Part shown: in pieces, positions 57,302 to 64,000 of the stretch | Numbering within the stretch: position 1 is the first letter of the stretch | Layout: each line of letters begins with the position of its first letter | Assembly (NCBI GenBank): GCA_900470095.1 | Contig: UBZM01000032.1 | Span: 50,761-114,760, forward strand | DNA: 64,000 bases | Direction: 5' to 3' | Origin: Hyphomicrobiales bacterium | GTDB taxonomy: Bacteria > Pseudomonadota > Alphaproteobacteria > Rhizobiales > Beijerinckiaceae | The notes under the pieces: generated by a model | The model's database searches: none | Seen by the model: the letters and a program-made list of their open reading frames with translations, nothing else | Told to the model about the DNA's origin: nothing | Program-made: the position numbers and the translations under genes

Positions 57302-58546
57302 GTGGCAAAGCCCCAACCTGCTCGGAAACGCCTGCTGGCGATCAATAACTATTTCTACCGCCGCGGCGGGGCGGAGGCGGTCTTCTTCGACCACATGACC
57401 ATGTTCGAAAGGATCGGCTGGGATGTCGTTCCCTTTGCCATGCAGCATGAGAGCAATGAGCCCTCGCCATGGTCAGGCTATTTCGTCTCGGAAATCGAAT
57501 ATGGTCGCCGGACGAGCCCGTTGAGAAAGGTCGTCCAGGCGGCCAGCATCATCTATTCGCTCGAAGCGCAGCGGAATATCGCGCGACTGATCGAGCAGGC
57601 GCGCCCCTCGGTCGCCCACGCCCATAACGTCTACCACCACCTCTCCCCGGCGATCTTCGCGACCTTGAAGTCGGCTGGAATTCCCGTGGTGATGACGGCG
57701 CATGACCTGAAGCTGGCTTGTCCGTCCTATAAGATGCTGCGCGACGGAAAAATCTGCGAGGATTGCCGCGGCGGCCATATCTACAATGTCCTGCGCCATC
57801 GCTGCATCAAGGGATCCGTGCCGTACAGCACCCTGGTCCTCGCGGAAACGCTGGTGCATCGCTCGCTCGGCCTCTACCGGGACAAGCTCGACCGCATCGT
57901 CGTTCCCAGCCGCTTCTATCTGGAGAAGCTGGTCGAATGGGGCTGGCCCCGCGAGCAGCTGGAATACATACCGAATTTCGTCGATGTCGAGCGTTACCGT
58001 AGCGACTGGGAGGAGGGTGATTATTTCGTCTTCGCCGGCCGCCTCGCGCCCGAGAAAGGGCTTGCGACATTGATCGAGGCCGTCGCTCTCTCGAAGCAGC
58101 GGCTCATCGTGGCCGGCACCGGGCCGGATGACGCAGCCCTTCGCCAGTTCGCCGACGAAACCGGCGCGGATGTGAGCTTCGTGGGGCACCTGTCAGGGCA
58201 GGACCTGCACCGCCTGATCGGACAATCCCGAGCGCTGGTACTGCCCTCCGAATGGTACGAAAACGCGCCGATCAGTATCCTGGAAGCCTATGCGCTGGGA
58301 CGTCCCGTTGTGGGCGCCGCCATCGGCGGCATCCCGGAGATGATCCAGGAGAGAGAAACCGGAATGCTGGTGACCTCGGGAGACGCGCAGGATCTCGCGC
58401 AGAAGCTGGCAGATCTGGCCGCGCTCCCGGCGGCCGAGCGAGCGCGGATGGGAGCGGCGGGGCGGAAATGGATCGCAGCGGACTTCTCCGCCGCCACCTT
58501 TCGCGACCGGACACTGAGCCTCTATGCCGCGCTCGGGGCCGCCTGA
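57302..58546 (+). CDS. Glycosyltransferase family 4
   Basis: 414 residues from the GTG at 57302, with GGAG seven bases ahead. GT-B fold: acceptor domain with NNYFYRRGGAEAVFFD (about 16-31) and a Cys-containing loop KICEDCRGGHIYNVLRHRCIKG, cut here as CEDC and HRCIKG (about 138-160), donor domain with VFAGRLAPEKGL and the EX7E-type end PISILEAYALGRPVVGA. The C-x2-C/C pattern is an extra found in a subset of EPS transferases and may bind zinc. It adds a sugar in repeat-unit assembly. Confidence 0.9.
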   Translation: MAKPQPARKRLLAINNYFYRRGGAEAVFFDHMTMFERIGWDVVPFAMQHESNEPSPWSGYFVSEIEYGRRTSPLRKVVQAASIIYSLEAQRNIARLIEQARPSVAHAHNVYHHLSPAIFATLKSAGIPVVMTAHDLKLACPSYKMLRDGKICEDCRGGHIYNVLRHRCIKGSVPYSTLVLAETLVHRSLGLYRDKLDRIVVPSRFYLEKLVEWGWPREQLEYIPNFVDVERYRSDWEEGDYFVFAGRLAPEKGLATLIEAVALSKQRLIVAGTGPDDAALRQFADETGADVSFVGHLSGQDLHRLIGQSRALVLPSEWYENAPISILEAYALGRPVVGAAIGGIPEMIQERETGMLVTSGDAQDLAQKLADLAALPAAERARMGAAGRKWIAADFSAATFRDRTLSLYAALGAA

Positions 58547-58614
58547 AAACCACGAAGAAAAAAAGTGACGTAAAGGTTAATAATTGGAAAACACACAGAG
58601 TGCGGGGCTGTCTA

Positions 58615-58644
58615 TTGCGGATGCCCGCCCGCGTTCTGTAAAAT
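58615..58644 (+). promoter_or_regulatory. Candidate promoter ahead of second GT4 gene
   Basis: TTGCGG (58615-58620) and TAAAAT (58639-58644) are spaced by 18 bases in a 254-base gap between two glycosyltransferase genes. Confidence 0.35.
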
Positions 58645-58800
58645 TGGTCGAAATCAGGTAGAGGGATTTTCCAGAACGCTGGGTTCCACTCTTTACCTTC
58701 CCAAGAGCAATCTCTCCGAGGTCTGGCGCCGAGCTGAAAGCGGGATCGTCTTCAGCATTGTCGTTCAAGACCGGCCGGGCAGCAGTCGGCGGAGGCGTCA

Positions 58801-59973
58801 TTGACCAGTCTTCCCTTCGAGGTGCCTCCCGCACGGCCGGTGACTATGGCAAATCAGGATATTCCACGGCGCGTCATTTTCCTCGGACTCCGCGGCATCC
58901 CCAATGTTCAGGGCGGCGTCGAGAAACATGTCGAGATGCTGGCCGGCGAGATGGCCGCATGCGGCTGGAACGTTGAAGTCATCGGCCGACACCGCTACCT
59001 GCCGTCTGTGCCGTCTCCCGCGAACGGCATCCGTGTCTTCTCGCTCTGGGCGCCCCGCAAGATGGCGCTGGAGGCCATCGTCCATACCTTCCTGGGCGTC
59101 TGTTTCGCGGCGGTGCGCCGGCCGGACATCCTGCACATTCATGCGGTGGGCCCGGCACTGATGGTGCCTCTCGCCCGTCTCCTGGGCATGAAGGTGGTGG
59201 TTACCCATCACGGCTACGATTACGACAGGCAGAAATGGGGCGGCGTTGCCCGGCGTGCGCTGAAGCTTGGCGAATATCTCGGCATGCGCCTGTCCCATGG
59301 GCGGATCGCGGTCTCGCGCGAGGTCGCCCAGACCATGAGCTCCAAGTACGATACTCCGGTCAGCTTCGTGCCGAATGGCGTGGCTATCTCCCGGGGCGCG
59401 CATCAGACCGGCGTCCTGGCGGAGTTTGGCCTGCAGCCCAAGCGCTATGTCCTGCTTGCCGCCCGCCTCGTTCCGGAGAAGCGGCAAACGGACCTCATCG
59501 AAGCATTTGCGCGGAGCGGCCGCTCCGACCTTCGCTTGGTCCTGGCGGGTGGGGCGGAGTTTGAAACCGCCTATTCCCTGCAGGTCAGAGAGATGGCCCA
59601 GGCCGTGGCCGGCGTCGTCTTGACCGGTTTCCAGTCCGGCGACAGGCTTGCCGAACTCTTCGCCAATGCCGCGCTCTTCGTCTTGCCGTCGAGCCATGAG
59701 GGGATGCCGATCGCGCTCCTGGAAGCGATGGCGTCCGGCCTCCCGGTGCTCGCCAGCAATATCGCCGCGAACCGGGAGCTTGGCCTGCCGCCGGAGGATT
59801 ACTTTCCGCTTGGCGATATCGATGCGCTCGCGGCGGCGATGATGGCAAAGATCGCCAATCCGCTCAGCGAGGAGCAGGCCCGCTCCCAGATCAAGCGGGT
59901 GGAGCTGGCCTATAGCTGGCAGAACGTCACCCAGAAGACGCTGGAGGTCTATCGGGCGCTGCTGGCGAAATAG
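58801..59973 (+). CDS. Glycosyltransferase family 4
   Basis: 390 residues. The TTG at 58801 has GGAGG five bases ahead; the ATG at 58846 is the alternative. GT-B fold with FLGLRGIPNVQGGVEKHVEMLA (about 27-48) as acceptor-domain start, VVTHHGYDYDRQKWG in the centre, AARLVPEKRQTDLIEAF at the donor domain start and LPSSHEGMPIALLEAMASGLPV as nucleotide-sugar site. RGIP-x(3)-GGVE is characteristic of EPS transferases that act early. It is part of the repeat-unit pathway. Confidence 0.9.
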   Translation: MTSLPFEVPPARPVTMANQDIPRRVIFLGLRGIPNVQGGVEKHVEMLAGEMAACGWNVEVIGRHRYLPSVPSPANGIRVFSLWAPRKMALEAIVHTFLGVCFAAVRRPDILHIHAVGPALMVPLARLLGMKVVVTHHGYDYDRQKWGGVARRALKLGEYLGMRLSHGRIAVSREVAQTMSSKYDTPVSFVPNGVAISRGAHQTGVLAEFGLQPKRYVLLAARLVPEKRQTDLIEAFARSGRSDLRLVLAGGAEFETAYSLQVREMAQAVAGVVLTGFQSGDRLAELFANAALFVLPSSHEGMPIALLEAMASGLPVLASNIAANRELGLPPEDYFPLGDIDALAAAMMAKIANPLSEEQARSQIKRVELAYSWQNVTQKTLEVYRALLAK

Positions 59974-60049
59974 GCGGGCTTCCATTGTGAGCGAGAGCGC
60001 GCGATAGAGCGCTCGCAGCTCGCCGCCCACAGCCAGAGATCGACGGACC

Positions 60050-60427
60050 ATGACATTCAGGAGAGTTCTACGCGCTCTGGCATGGTTCACGCTCGCCTTC
60101 ATCGCTTACGCAACCTTGTCCGCGATAGAACTGCGTCCGAGAATCGGCGACGCCGTTCATCTCGAGCGGTTCGGCGCATTCGGGCTCTTGGGTTTCCTGT
60201 TCGCCACCGCCTACCCCAGGCGGATTGGGATCGTACTCCTGCTGACCGTCGGGATCGCGATAGGGTTGGAGCTCTTCCAGATGCTGTCACCCGACAGGCA
60301 TGCCCGGCTGGGAGATGCGCTGGTCAAGATCGCCGGAGGCGTGAGCGGCGTCGCGGCGAGTTGGCTGTCTGCCCGCCTGCTGCCGGGGCTCACAGCCTAC
60401 CTGGATCGTGAGCGACTCAGGGGGTAG
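60050..60427 (+). CDS. VanZ-family membrane protein
   Basis: 125 residues with about four membrane helices. HLERFGAFGLLGFLF and ELFQMLSPDRHARLGDALVKIAGG are typical of VanZ-like proteins, which occur in polysaccharide loci and in teicoplanin resistance. The biochemical role is not known. It ends the EPS gene group on this strand. Confidence 0.8.
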   Translation: MTFRRVLRALAWFTLAFIAYATLSAIELRPRIGDAVHLERFGAFGLLGFLFATAYPRRIGIVLLLTVGIAIGLELFQMLSPDRHARLGDALVKIAGGVSGVAASWLSARLLPGLTAYLDRERLRG

Positions 60428-60487
60428 GCGTCTCGCTGCACCCGCGGCAGCGCCCACCAGCATGCTATCGTTGTTGTGAGGAGGGTG

Positions 60488-61273
60488 ATGCTCTCGATGA
60501 TACAACTGATCGCAGCCTATTCGGACGCAGTGATCCTGATCATCTGCGGATTGTCGACGGCGGTACTGGGGATACTGCTCGCCTCCATTGCCCGTCGCCT
60601 TTGGTTTACCCGGCCTCGGGACGCTGTCGACGAGCCCAACAAGCTCGCCGAGGTCGTTCATGGCAGTCTGCTGGCCTTCTCGGTTTTCGTGCTCGCCCTG
60701 ATGCTTGCGGATGTCCGTGTAAATCTGGCGCGAGCTGATGATGCGGTCTCGCGTGAGGGCTCCTATATCGCGCGCCTCGATCGCGATCTCGCGAGTCTCG
60801 ACGGGAGCGAGCCCGAGGCGGCGCGGAAGGCCCTGCGAGATTATGTCGGTGCCGTCACCCGCGATGAGTGGCATTCCCTCTCGACAGAGGATGCGGGGCT
60901 TTCTGCAACGGCTGATCGTGCGCTCGCTGCGTTGGTCCTGCAGGTGCGCAAGGTTGCGGCGGGGTATCCGGATTCGGCCTCCTCGCTGCGCGGATTGCTG
61001 GACAGACTGGAGGACTATCGCCAGGGCCGGCTCGAAGCTGCAACCAAGAGCGTGCCGGGGATTTTCTGGTGGATGATCCTGGTCTTTCTGCTCGGTGCGA
61101 TGCTGATGAACGGCCGCTTTTACCTGAACCCTGCAGCGATTGCCCTGATCGCCACGCATATGGGCGCAATCGGCATGGTGCTCGGCCTCATCATCATCAT
61201 GGACGAACCGTTCAGAGGCGAAACGAGCATTTCATCGGCCCGGGTGAGCCAGGCCATCAAGAGCTCGCAATAG
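60488..61273 (+). CDS. DUF4239 (bestrophin-like) membrane protein
   Basis: About 261 residues with four membrane helices: two at the N-terminus (about 8-35, 58-78) and two at the C-terminus (about 190-212, 218-238), and a helical soluble part between them. This is the DUF4239 layout; relatives are hypothetical. AGGAGG lies three bases before the ATG at 60488 and twelve before the ATG at 60497, so the start is uncertain by three codons. Confidence 0.7.
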   Translation: MLSMIQLIAAYSDAVILIICGLSTAVLGILLASIARRLWFTRPRDAVDEPNKLAEVVHGSLLAFSVFVLALMLADVRVNLARADDAVSREGSYIARLDRDLASLDGSEPEAARKALRDYVGAVTRDEWHSLSTEDAGLSATADRALAALVLQVRKVAAGYPDSASSLRGLLDRLEDYRQGRLEAATKSVPGIFWWMILVFLLGAMLMNGRFYLNPAAIALIATHMGAIGMVLGLIIIMDEPFRGETSISSARVSQAIKSSQ

Positions 61274-61400
61274 GCAAGGCGCTCCCAGGCGGTCCTGGAC
61301 GCGCATCTCGCAAGGCAGGCACGCTTTTCCCCCAGGTACAGATCGACTGGCGTCTCCGGCCGTGGTGCATTGTGCCGGGGCTCAAAGGGAGGAGCGCGTC

Positions 61401-61691
61401 ATGGCTACCTATGTCGTCCTCGCGAACTTCACCGATCAAGGCATCCGCAACGTCAATGACAGCGTCAAACGCCTGGAGGCATTCCGGGAGATGGCGAAAT
61501 CCAAGGGGATCACCGTCAAGGACGCCTATTACACGCTCGGCAAGTATGACGTCCTTGTCACCGTGGACGCTCCCGACGAGATGAGCGCCACTGCGCTCAG
61601 TCTTGCCGTTGCCAAGCTGGGCAACATCCGCAACCAGACGATGCGGGCTTTCACCCCGGCCGAGATGACCACGATCCTCGGCAAGGTCTGA
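61401..61691 (+). CDS. GYD domain protein
   Basis: 96 residues; the ATG at 61401 has GGGAGGAG just ahead and matches the family start MATYVVLANFTDQGIRN. The GYD domain is a small ferredoxin-like fold with KDAYYTLGKYDVLVTVDAPD as its core (key part LGKYD). The function is unknown, though relatives occur as small regulators or sensors. Confidence 0.85.
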   Translation: MATYVVLANFTDQGIRNVNDSVKRLEAFREMAKSKGITVKDAYYTLGKYDVLVTVDAPDEMSATALSLAVAKLGNIRNQTMRAFTPAEMTTILGKV

Positions 61692-61715
61692 GCAGGCGTG
61701 AGCGCAGCGCGTCCG

Positions 61716-62297
61716 TCAGCTCGCGCTGCGCTTTCGCTTCAGAGGGATTCGCCGCTTCTTCCGGGTGGTTTCCAGAGGTGGGGGCGGTTTGCCCACGCTC
61801 TCGTCATGGGGCGCGACTGCGCTGGCCACGTCCTCCAGTTCGCGCAGCAAGGCCTGCAGAGTCGCGAGCTTCTCGTCGCCAAAGCGGCTGGTGATGTCGT
61901 GGTAGATCGCTTCCGAGACCGGCGTGACCGTTTCGATCAAACTGGCGCCGGCCGGGCTGATTGAGATGATGGCGCGACGCAGGTCACGCTGATCGGCCGC
62001 TCGCGTGATGAGGTGTCTCGCTTCGAGATCGACGAGGATCCGCGACAGGCTCGGCGCGAGCAGGAAGGTTGCGCGCGCAAGATCGGTCACTTCCAGGCTG
62101 GGCACTGAGTTCAGCGCCCGTAGCACCCGCCATTGCTGCTCCGTGATTTCATACTGCCGCAGCGACGGGCGAAAGCAGCGCATCACCGCCTCGCGCGCCC
62201 GCAACAGCGACATCGGCAGCGATTTCGAGAAATGGCGAAGATGGACGCGCGTCCCGCCTTGCGAGGGATCATCCGGGGGTGGTGCGGGGCTTCTCAA
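61716..62297 (-). CDS. hpaR: MarR-family repressor of homoprotocatechuate catabolism
   Basis: 193 residues from a TTG at 62297, preferred because GGAAGGGA lies about six bases ahead; a TTG at 62342 would add fifteen residues. The winged-helix domain has the HpaR-type start FSKSLPMSLLRAREAVMRCFRPSL, with SLPMSLLRAREAVM as the key part, and the helix-turn-helix SLEVTDLARATFLLAPSLSR. A Lys/Arg-rich tail closes the protein. HpaR represses the hpa genes and is relieved by the aromatic substrate. It is divergent from hpaF with an AT-rich palindrome between. Confidence 0.9.
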   Translation of the reverse strand: MRSPAPPPDDPSQGGTRVHLRHFSKSLPMSLLRAREAVMRCFRPSLRQYEITEQQWRVLRALNSVPSLEVTDLARATFLLAPSLSRILVDLEARHLITRAADQRDLRRAIISISPAGASLIETVTPVSEAIYHDITSRFGDEKLATLQALLRELEDVASAVAPHDESVGKPPPPLETTRKKRRIPLKRKRSAS

Positions 62298-62380
62298 ACG
62301 TGGTCCCTTCCGGGGCGGATGCGCAGGATCAGCGCAATGCAACCATTCTAGCGGTTCGCGCCGGTAATCGCTTGCTGAAA

Positions 62381-62402
62381 TTAATTTAACACGTTAATTT
62401 AA
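62381..62402. promoter_or_regulatory. Candidate HpaR operator
   Basis: A 22-base AT-rich sequence with core TTAAC-AC-GTTAA and outer TTAA on both sides, broken only by one T on each arm. It lies between hpaR and hpaF, 26 bases before the hpaF ATG, where MarR-type repressors bind. Confidence 0.6.
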
Positions 62403-62427
62403 TTCCAAACACGAGGCGGGTAAGCGG

Positions 62428-62826
62428 ATGCCGCATATCATCGTCGAATATTCGGCCAATCTTGAGCCGGCGCTGTCGCTCCGCCGGCTGGTCGACGAAT
62501 TGCACCGTGCGGCACTCGCAACCGGCGTTTTTCCCATTGGTGGCCTGCGGACGCGGGCCGAGCGTCGCGATATCTTCGCGATCGCCGATGGCGATCCGAC
62601 CCATGGTTTCGTCGCCGTTCTGGCTCGGATCGGGGAGGGGCGGGATGCTGCGACACGCCGCCGGGTCGCCGAGACGCTGATGGCGACGATCGAGGCGGAA
62701 ACCGCAGACCTGTTCAGCAGGATCGGGCTCGGTCTCACGGTCGAGGTCCAGGAGATCGACGGAACGGCCTCGCTCAAGACCAACAATCTGCATGAGCGCC
62801 TCGCACGCAAGGGAGGCCCCGCATGA
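62428..62826 (+). CDS. hpaF: 5-carboxymethyl-2-hydroxymuconate delta-isomerase
   Basis: 132 residues. Isomerises the ring-opened product of homoprotocatechuate. It belongs to the tautomerase fold and begins MPHIIVEYSANLE, which exposes the catalytic Pro after Met removal. FPIGGLRTRAERRD carries the conserved Arg residues. Its stop overlaps the hpaE start as ATGA. Confidence 0.93.
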   Translation: MPHIIVEYSANLEPALSLRRLVDELHRAALATGVFPIGGLRTRAERRDIFAIADGDPTHGFVAVLARIGEGRDAATRRRVAETLMATIEAETADLFSRIGLGLTVEVQEIDGTASLKTNNLHERLARKGGPA

Positions 62827-64000
62827 ACCGGGCCATCGATCCGAAATTCGCCAGCAATCTGATGGGGGCCGAGCGCGCCATGGCGCGCTTCCTCAACGGC
62901 GGGGTGGTTCCGCATCTCATTGCCGGGGAGCGTATACTCTCCGACACGGGCGCAACCTTCGAAACACTCGATCCAACCACCAACGAGCATCAATGCACCG
63001 TAGCCTCCGGTGGTGCGGCGGAGATCGACCTGGCCGCCCGCGCTGCCGAGGCGGCCTTCAAGACCTGGCGCGATGTTCCAGGCGCGACGCGTCGCAAGAT
63101 CCTGCATGCGATCGCGGATGCGATCGAGGCGCGAGCCGAGGAGATCGCCTTCGTCGAGAGTTGCGATACGGGCCAGCCGATCCGCTATATGGCGAAGGCT
63201 GCGCTGCGCGGCGCCGAGAATTTTCGCTTCTACGCCGATCGTGCCACCGAGGCGGGCAACGGGCTTTCGCTGCCCGACACCGACCATATCAACTACACCA
63301 TCCGCCAACCGATTGGCCCCGTCGGCGTGATCACGCCGTGGAACACGCCTTTCATGCTGTCGACCTGGAAGATCGCGCCGGCACTCGCCGCCGGCTGCAC
63401 CGTCGTCCATAAGCCGGCCGAGTGGTCACCGCTCTCTGCGGTCATCCTGACCGAGATCATGGATGAGGTGATCCGTGCCCACGGATTGCCCGCGGGCGTC
63501 GTCAATCTGGTGCACGGGCTCGGCGAAGAGGCTGGCAAGGCCCTGACCGAGCATCCCGCGATCCGGGCAATCGCCTTCGTCGGCGAGACCACGACCGGCG
63601 CGCACATCATGGCGCAAGGCGCAAAGACGCTGAAACGCGTGCATTTCGAACTCGGCGGCAAGAACCCGGTGATCGTTTTCGACGATGCCGATCTGGACCG
63701 CGCTCTCGATGCCGTGCTGTTCATGATCTACTCGCTGAATGGCGAACGCTGCACGTCGTCCTCGCGCGCGCTGGTCCAGCGCTCGATCTATGACAGCTTC
63801 AGCGAAAGAGTCGCCGAGCGTGTCCGGCGTATCAAAATCGGCCACCCGCTCGATGCGGCAACCGAGATCGGGCCATTGATCCACCCGCGTCATGCCGAAA
63901 AGGTCCTGTCCTACCCTGCGCTAGCGCGCGAGGGCGGGGCACGCGTCGCCTGCGGCGGCGGGCGGGCGATGGAGGGGGCTGGCAATTACGTCGAGCCGAC
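62823..64000 (+). CDS. hpaE: 5-carboxymethyl-2-hydroxymuconate semialdehyde dehydrogenase (3' end cut by window)
   Basis: An aldehyde dehydrogenase that oxidises the muconate semialdehyde with NAD+. About 392 residues of some 500 are visible. GPVGVITPWNTPFMLSTWK (about 157-175), the glutamate motif FELGGKNP and the catalytic Cys in NGERCTSSSRA are present. Start at 62823 overlaps the hpaF stop by four bases, so the pair is translationally coupled. Further hpa genes should lie beyond the window. Confidence 0.95.
   Translation, partial: MNRAIDPKFASNLMGAERAMARFLNGGVVPHLIAGERILSDTGATFETLDPTTNEHQCTVASGGAAEIDLAARAAEAAFKTWRDVPGATRRKILHAIADAIEARAEEIAFVESCDTGQPIRYMAKAALRGAENFRFYADRATEAGNGLSLPDTDHINYTIRQPIGPVGVITPWNTPFMLSTWKIAPALAAGCTVVHKPAEWSPLSAVILTEIMDEVIRAHGLPAGVVNLVHGLGEEAGKALTEHPAIRAIAFVGETTTGAHIMAQGAKTLKRVHFELGGKNPVIVFDDADLDRALDAVLFMIYSLNGERCTSSSRALVQRSIYDSFSERVAERVRRIKIGHPLDAATEIGPLIHPRHAEKVLSYPALAREGGARVACGGGRAMEGAGNYVEP

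Overview
The window is a high-GC chromosomal segment that reads as an alphaproteobacterium of the order Hyphomicrobiales, most like Bosea or a close relative. This placement rests on codon bias, protein content (class I PHA synthase, HpaR/HpaE aromatic genes, TctABC transporter, GumC-type EPS locus) and the gene order phaC - aminotransferase - hom - glpX - recJ, which is familiar from rhizobia. The genus is an inference; the sequence carries no rRNA.

Layout. (1) 1-22.8 kb is mostly core metabolism: the end of argC, a structured intergenic stretch that looks like a small RNA, an FAH-family hydrolase, a FadL porin, PHA synthase, a small lipoprotein and a class D beta-lactamase, then aminotransferase, homoserine dehydrogenase and GlpX. 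Before recJ comes a block of LysR/ilvD, a Gly/Tyr-rich secreted protein, the aspartate decarboxylase/antiporter pair aspD-aspT and a flavoprotein. It ends at tRNA-Glu. (2) 22.9-30.9 kb is catabolic and accessory: NAD-dependent formate dehydrogenase, a scar made of two truncated IS3-like ends fused head to head, and an operon for uptake and breakdown of an unknown carboxylate (D-2-hydroxyacid dehydrogenase, TctC, TctB, TctA, RraA-type aldolase) under a divergent LysR gene. (3) 30.9-39.9 kb is sparse and poorly characterised: a DUF937 protein, small secreted proteins, an L,D-transpeptidase, lipoproteins, a membrane-anchored hydrolase coupled to an ICMT-like methyltransferase, and an IclR regulator. 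(4) 39.9-60.4 kb is an extracellular polysaccharide locus: glycoside hydrolase, methyltransferase, three glycosyltransferases, Wzx flippase, Wzz/GumC chain-length protein, Wzy-like polymerase, deacetylase and VanZ protein. (5) 60.5-64 kb holds a DUF4239 membrane protein, a GYD protein and the start of a homoprotocatechuate operon (hpaR, hpaF, hpaE).

The most interesting part is inside the polysaccharide locus. Four minus-strand genes at 48.5-53.3 kb encode an asparagine-synthetase-like amidotransferase, a stand-alone acyl carrier protein, an acyl-adenylating ligase and a divergent NAD-synthetase-like enzyme with an extra segment. Two large GNAT-like proteins that are paralogues of each other flank this region, one with a PrmC-like methyltransferase that lacks the release-factor-binding domain. 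Together they suggest a carrier-protein-based route that makes an amidated acyl or aminoacyl group and transfers it to the polysaccharide. This is inference; no initiating sugar-phosphate transferase, Wza exporter or tyrosine kinase lies in the window.
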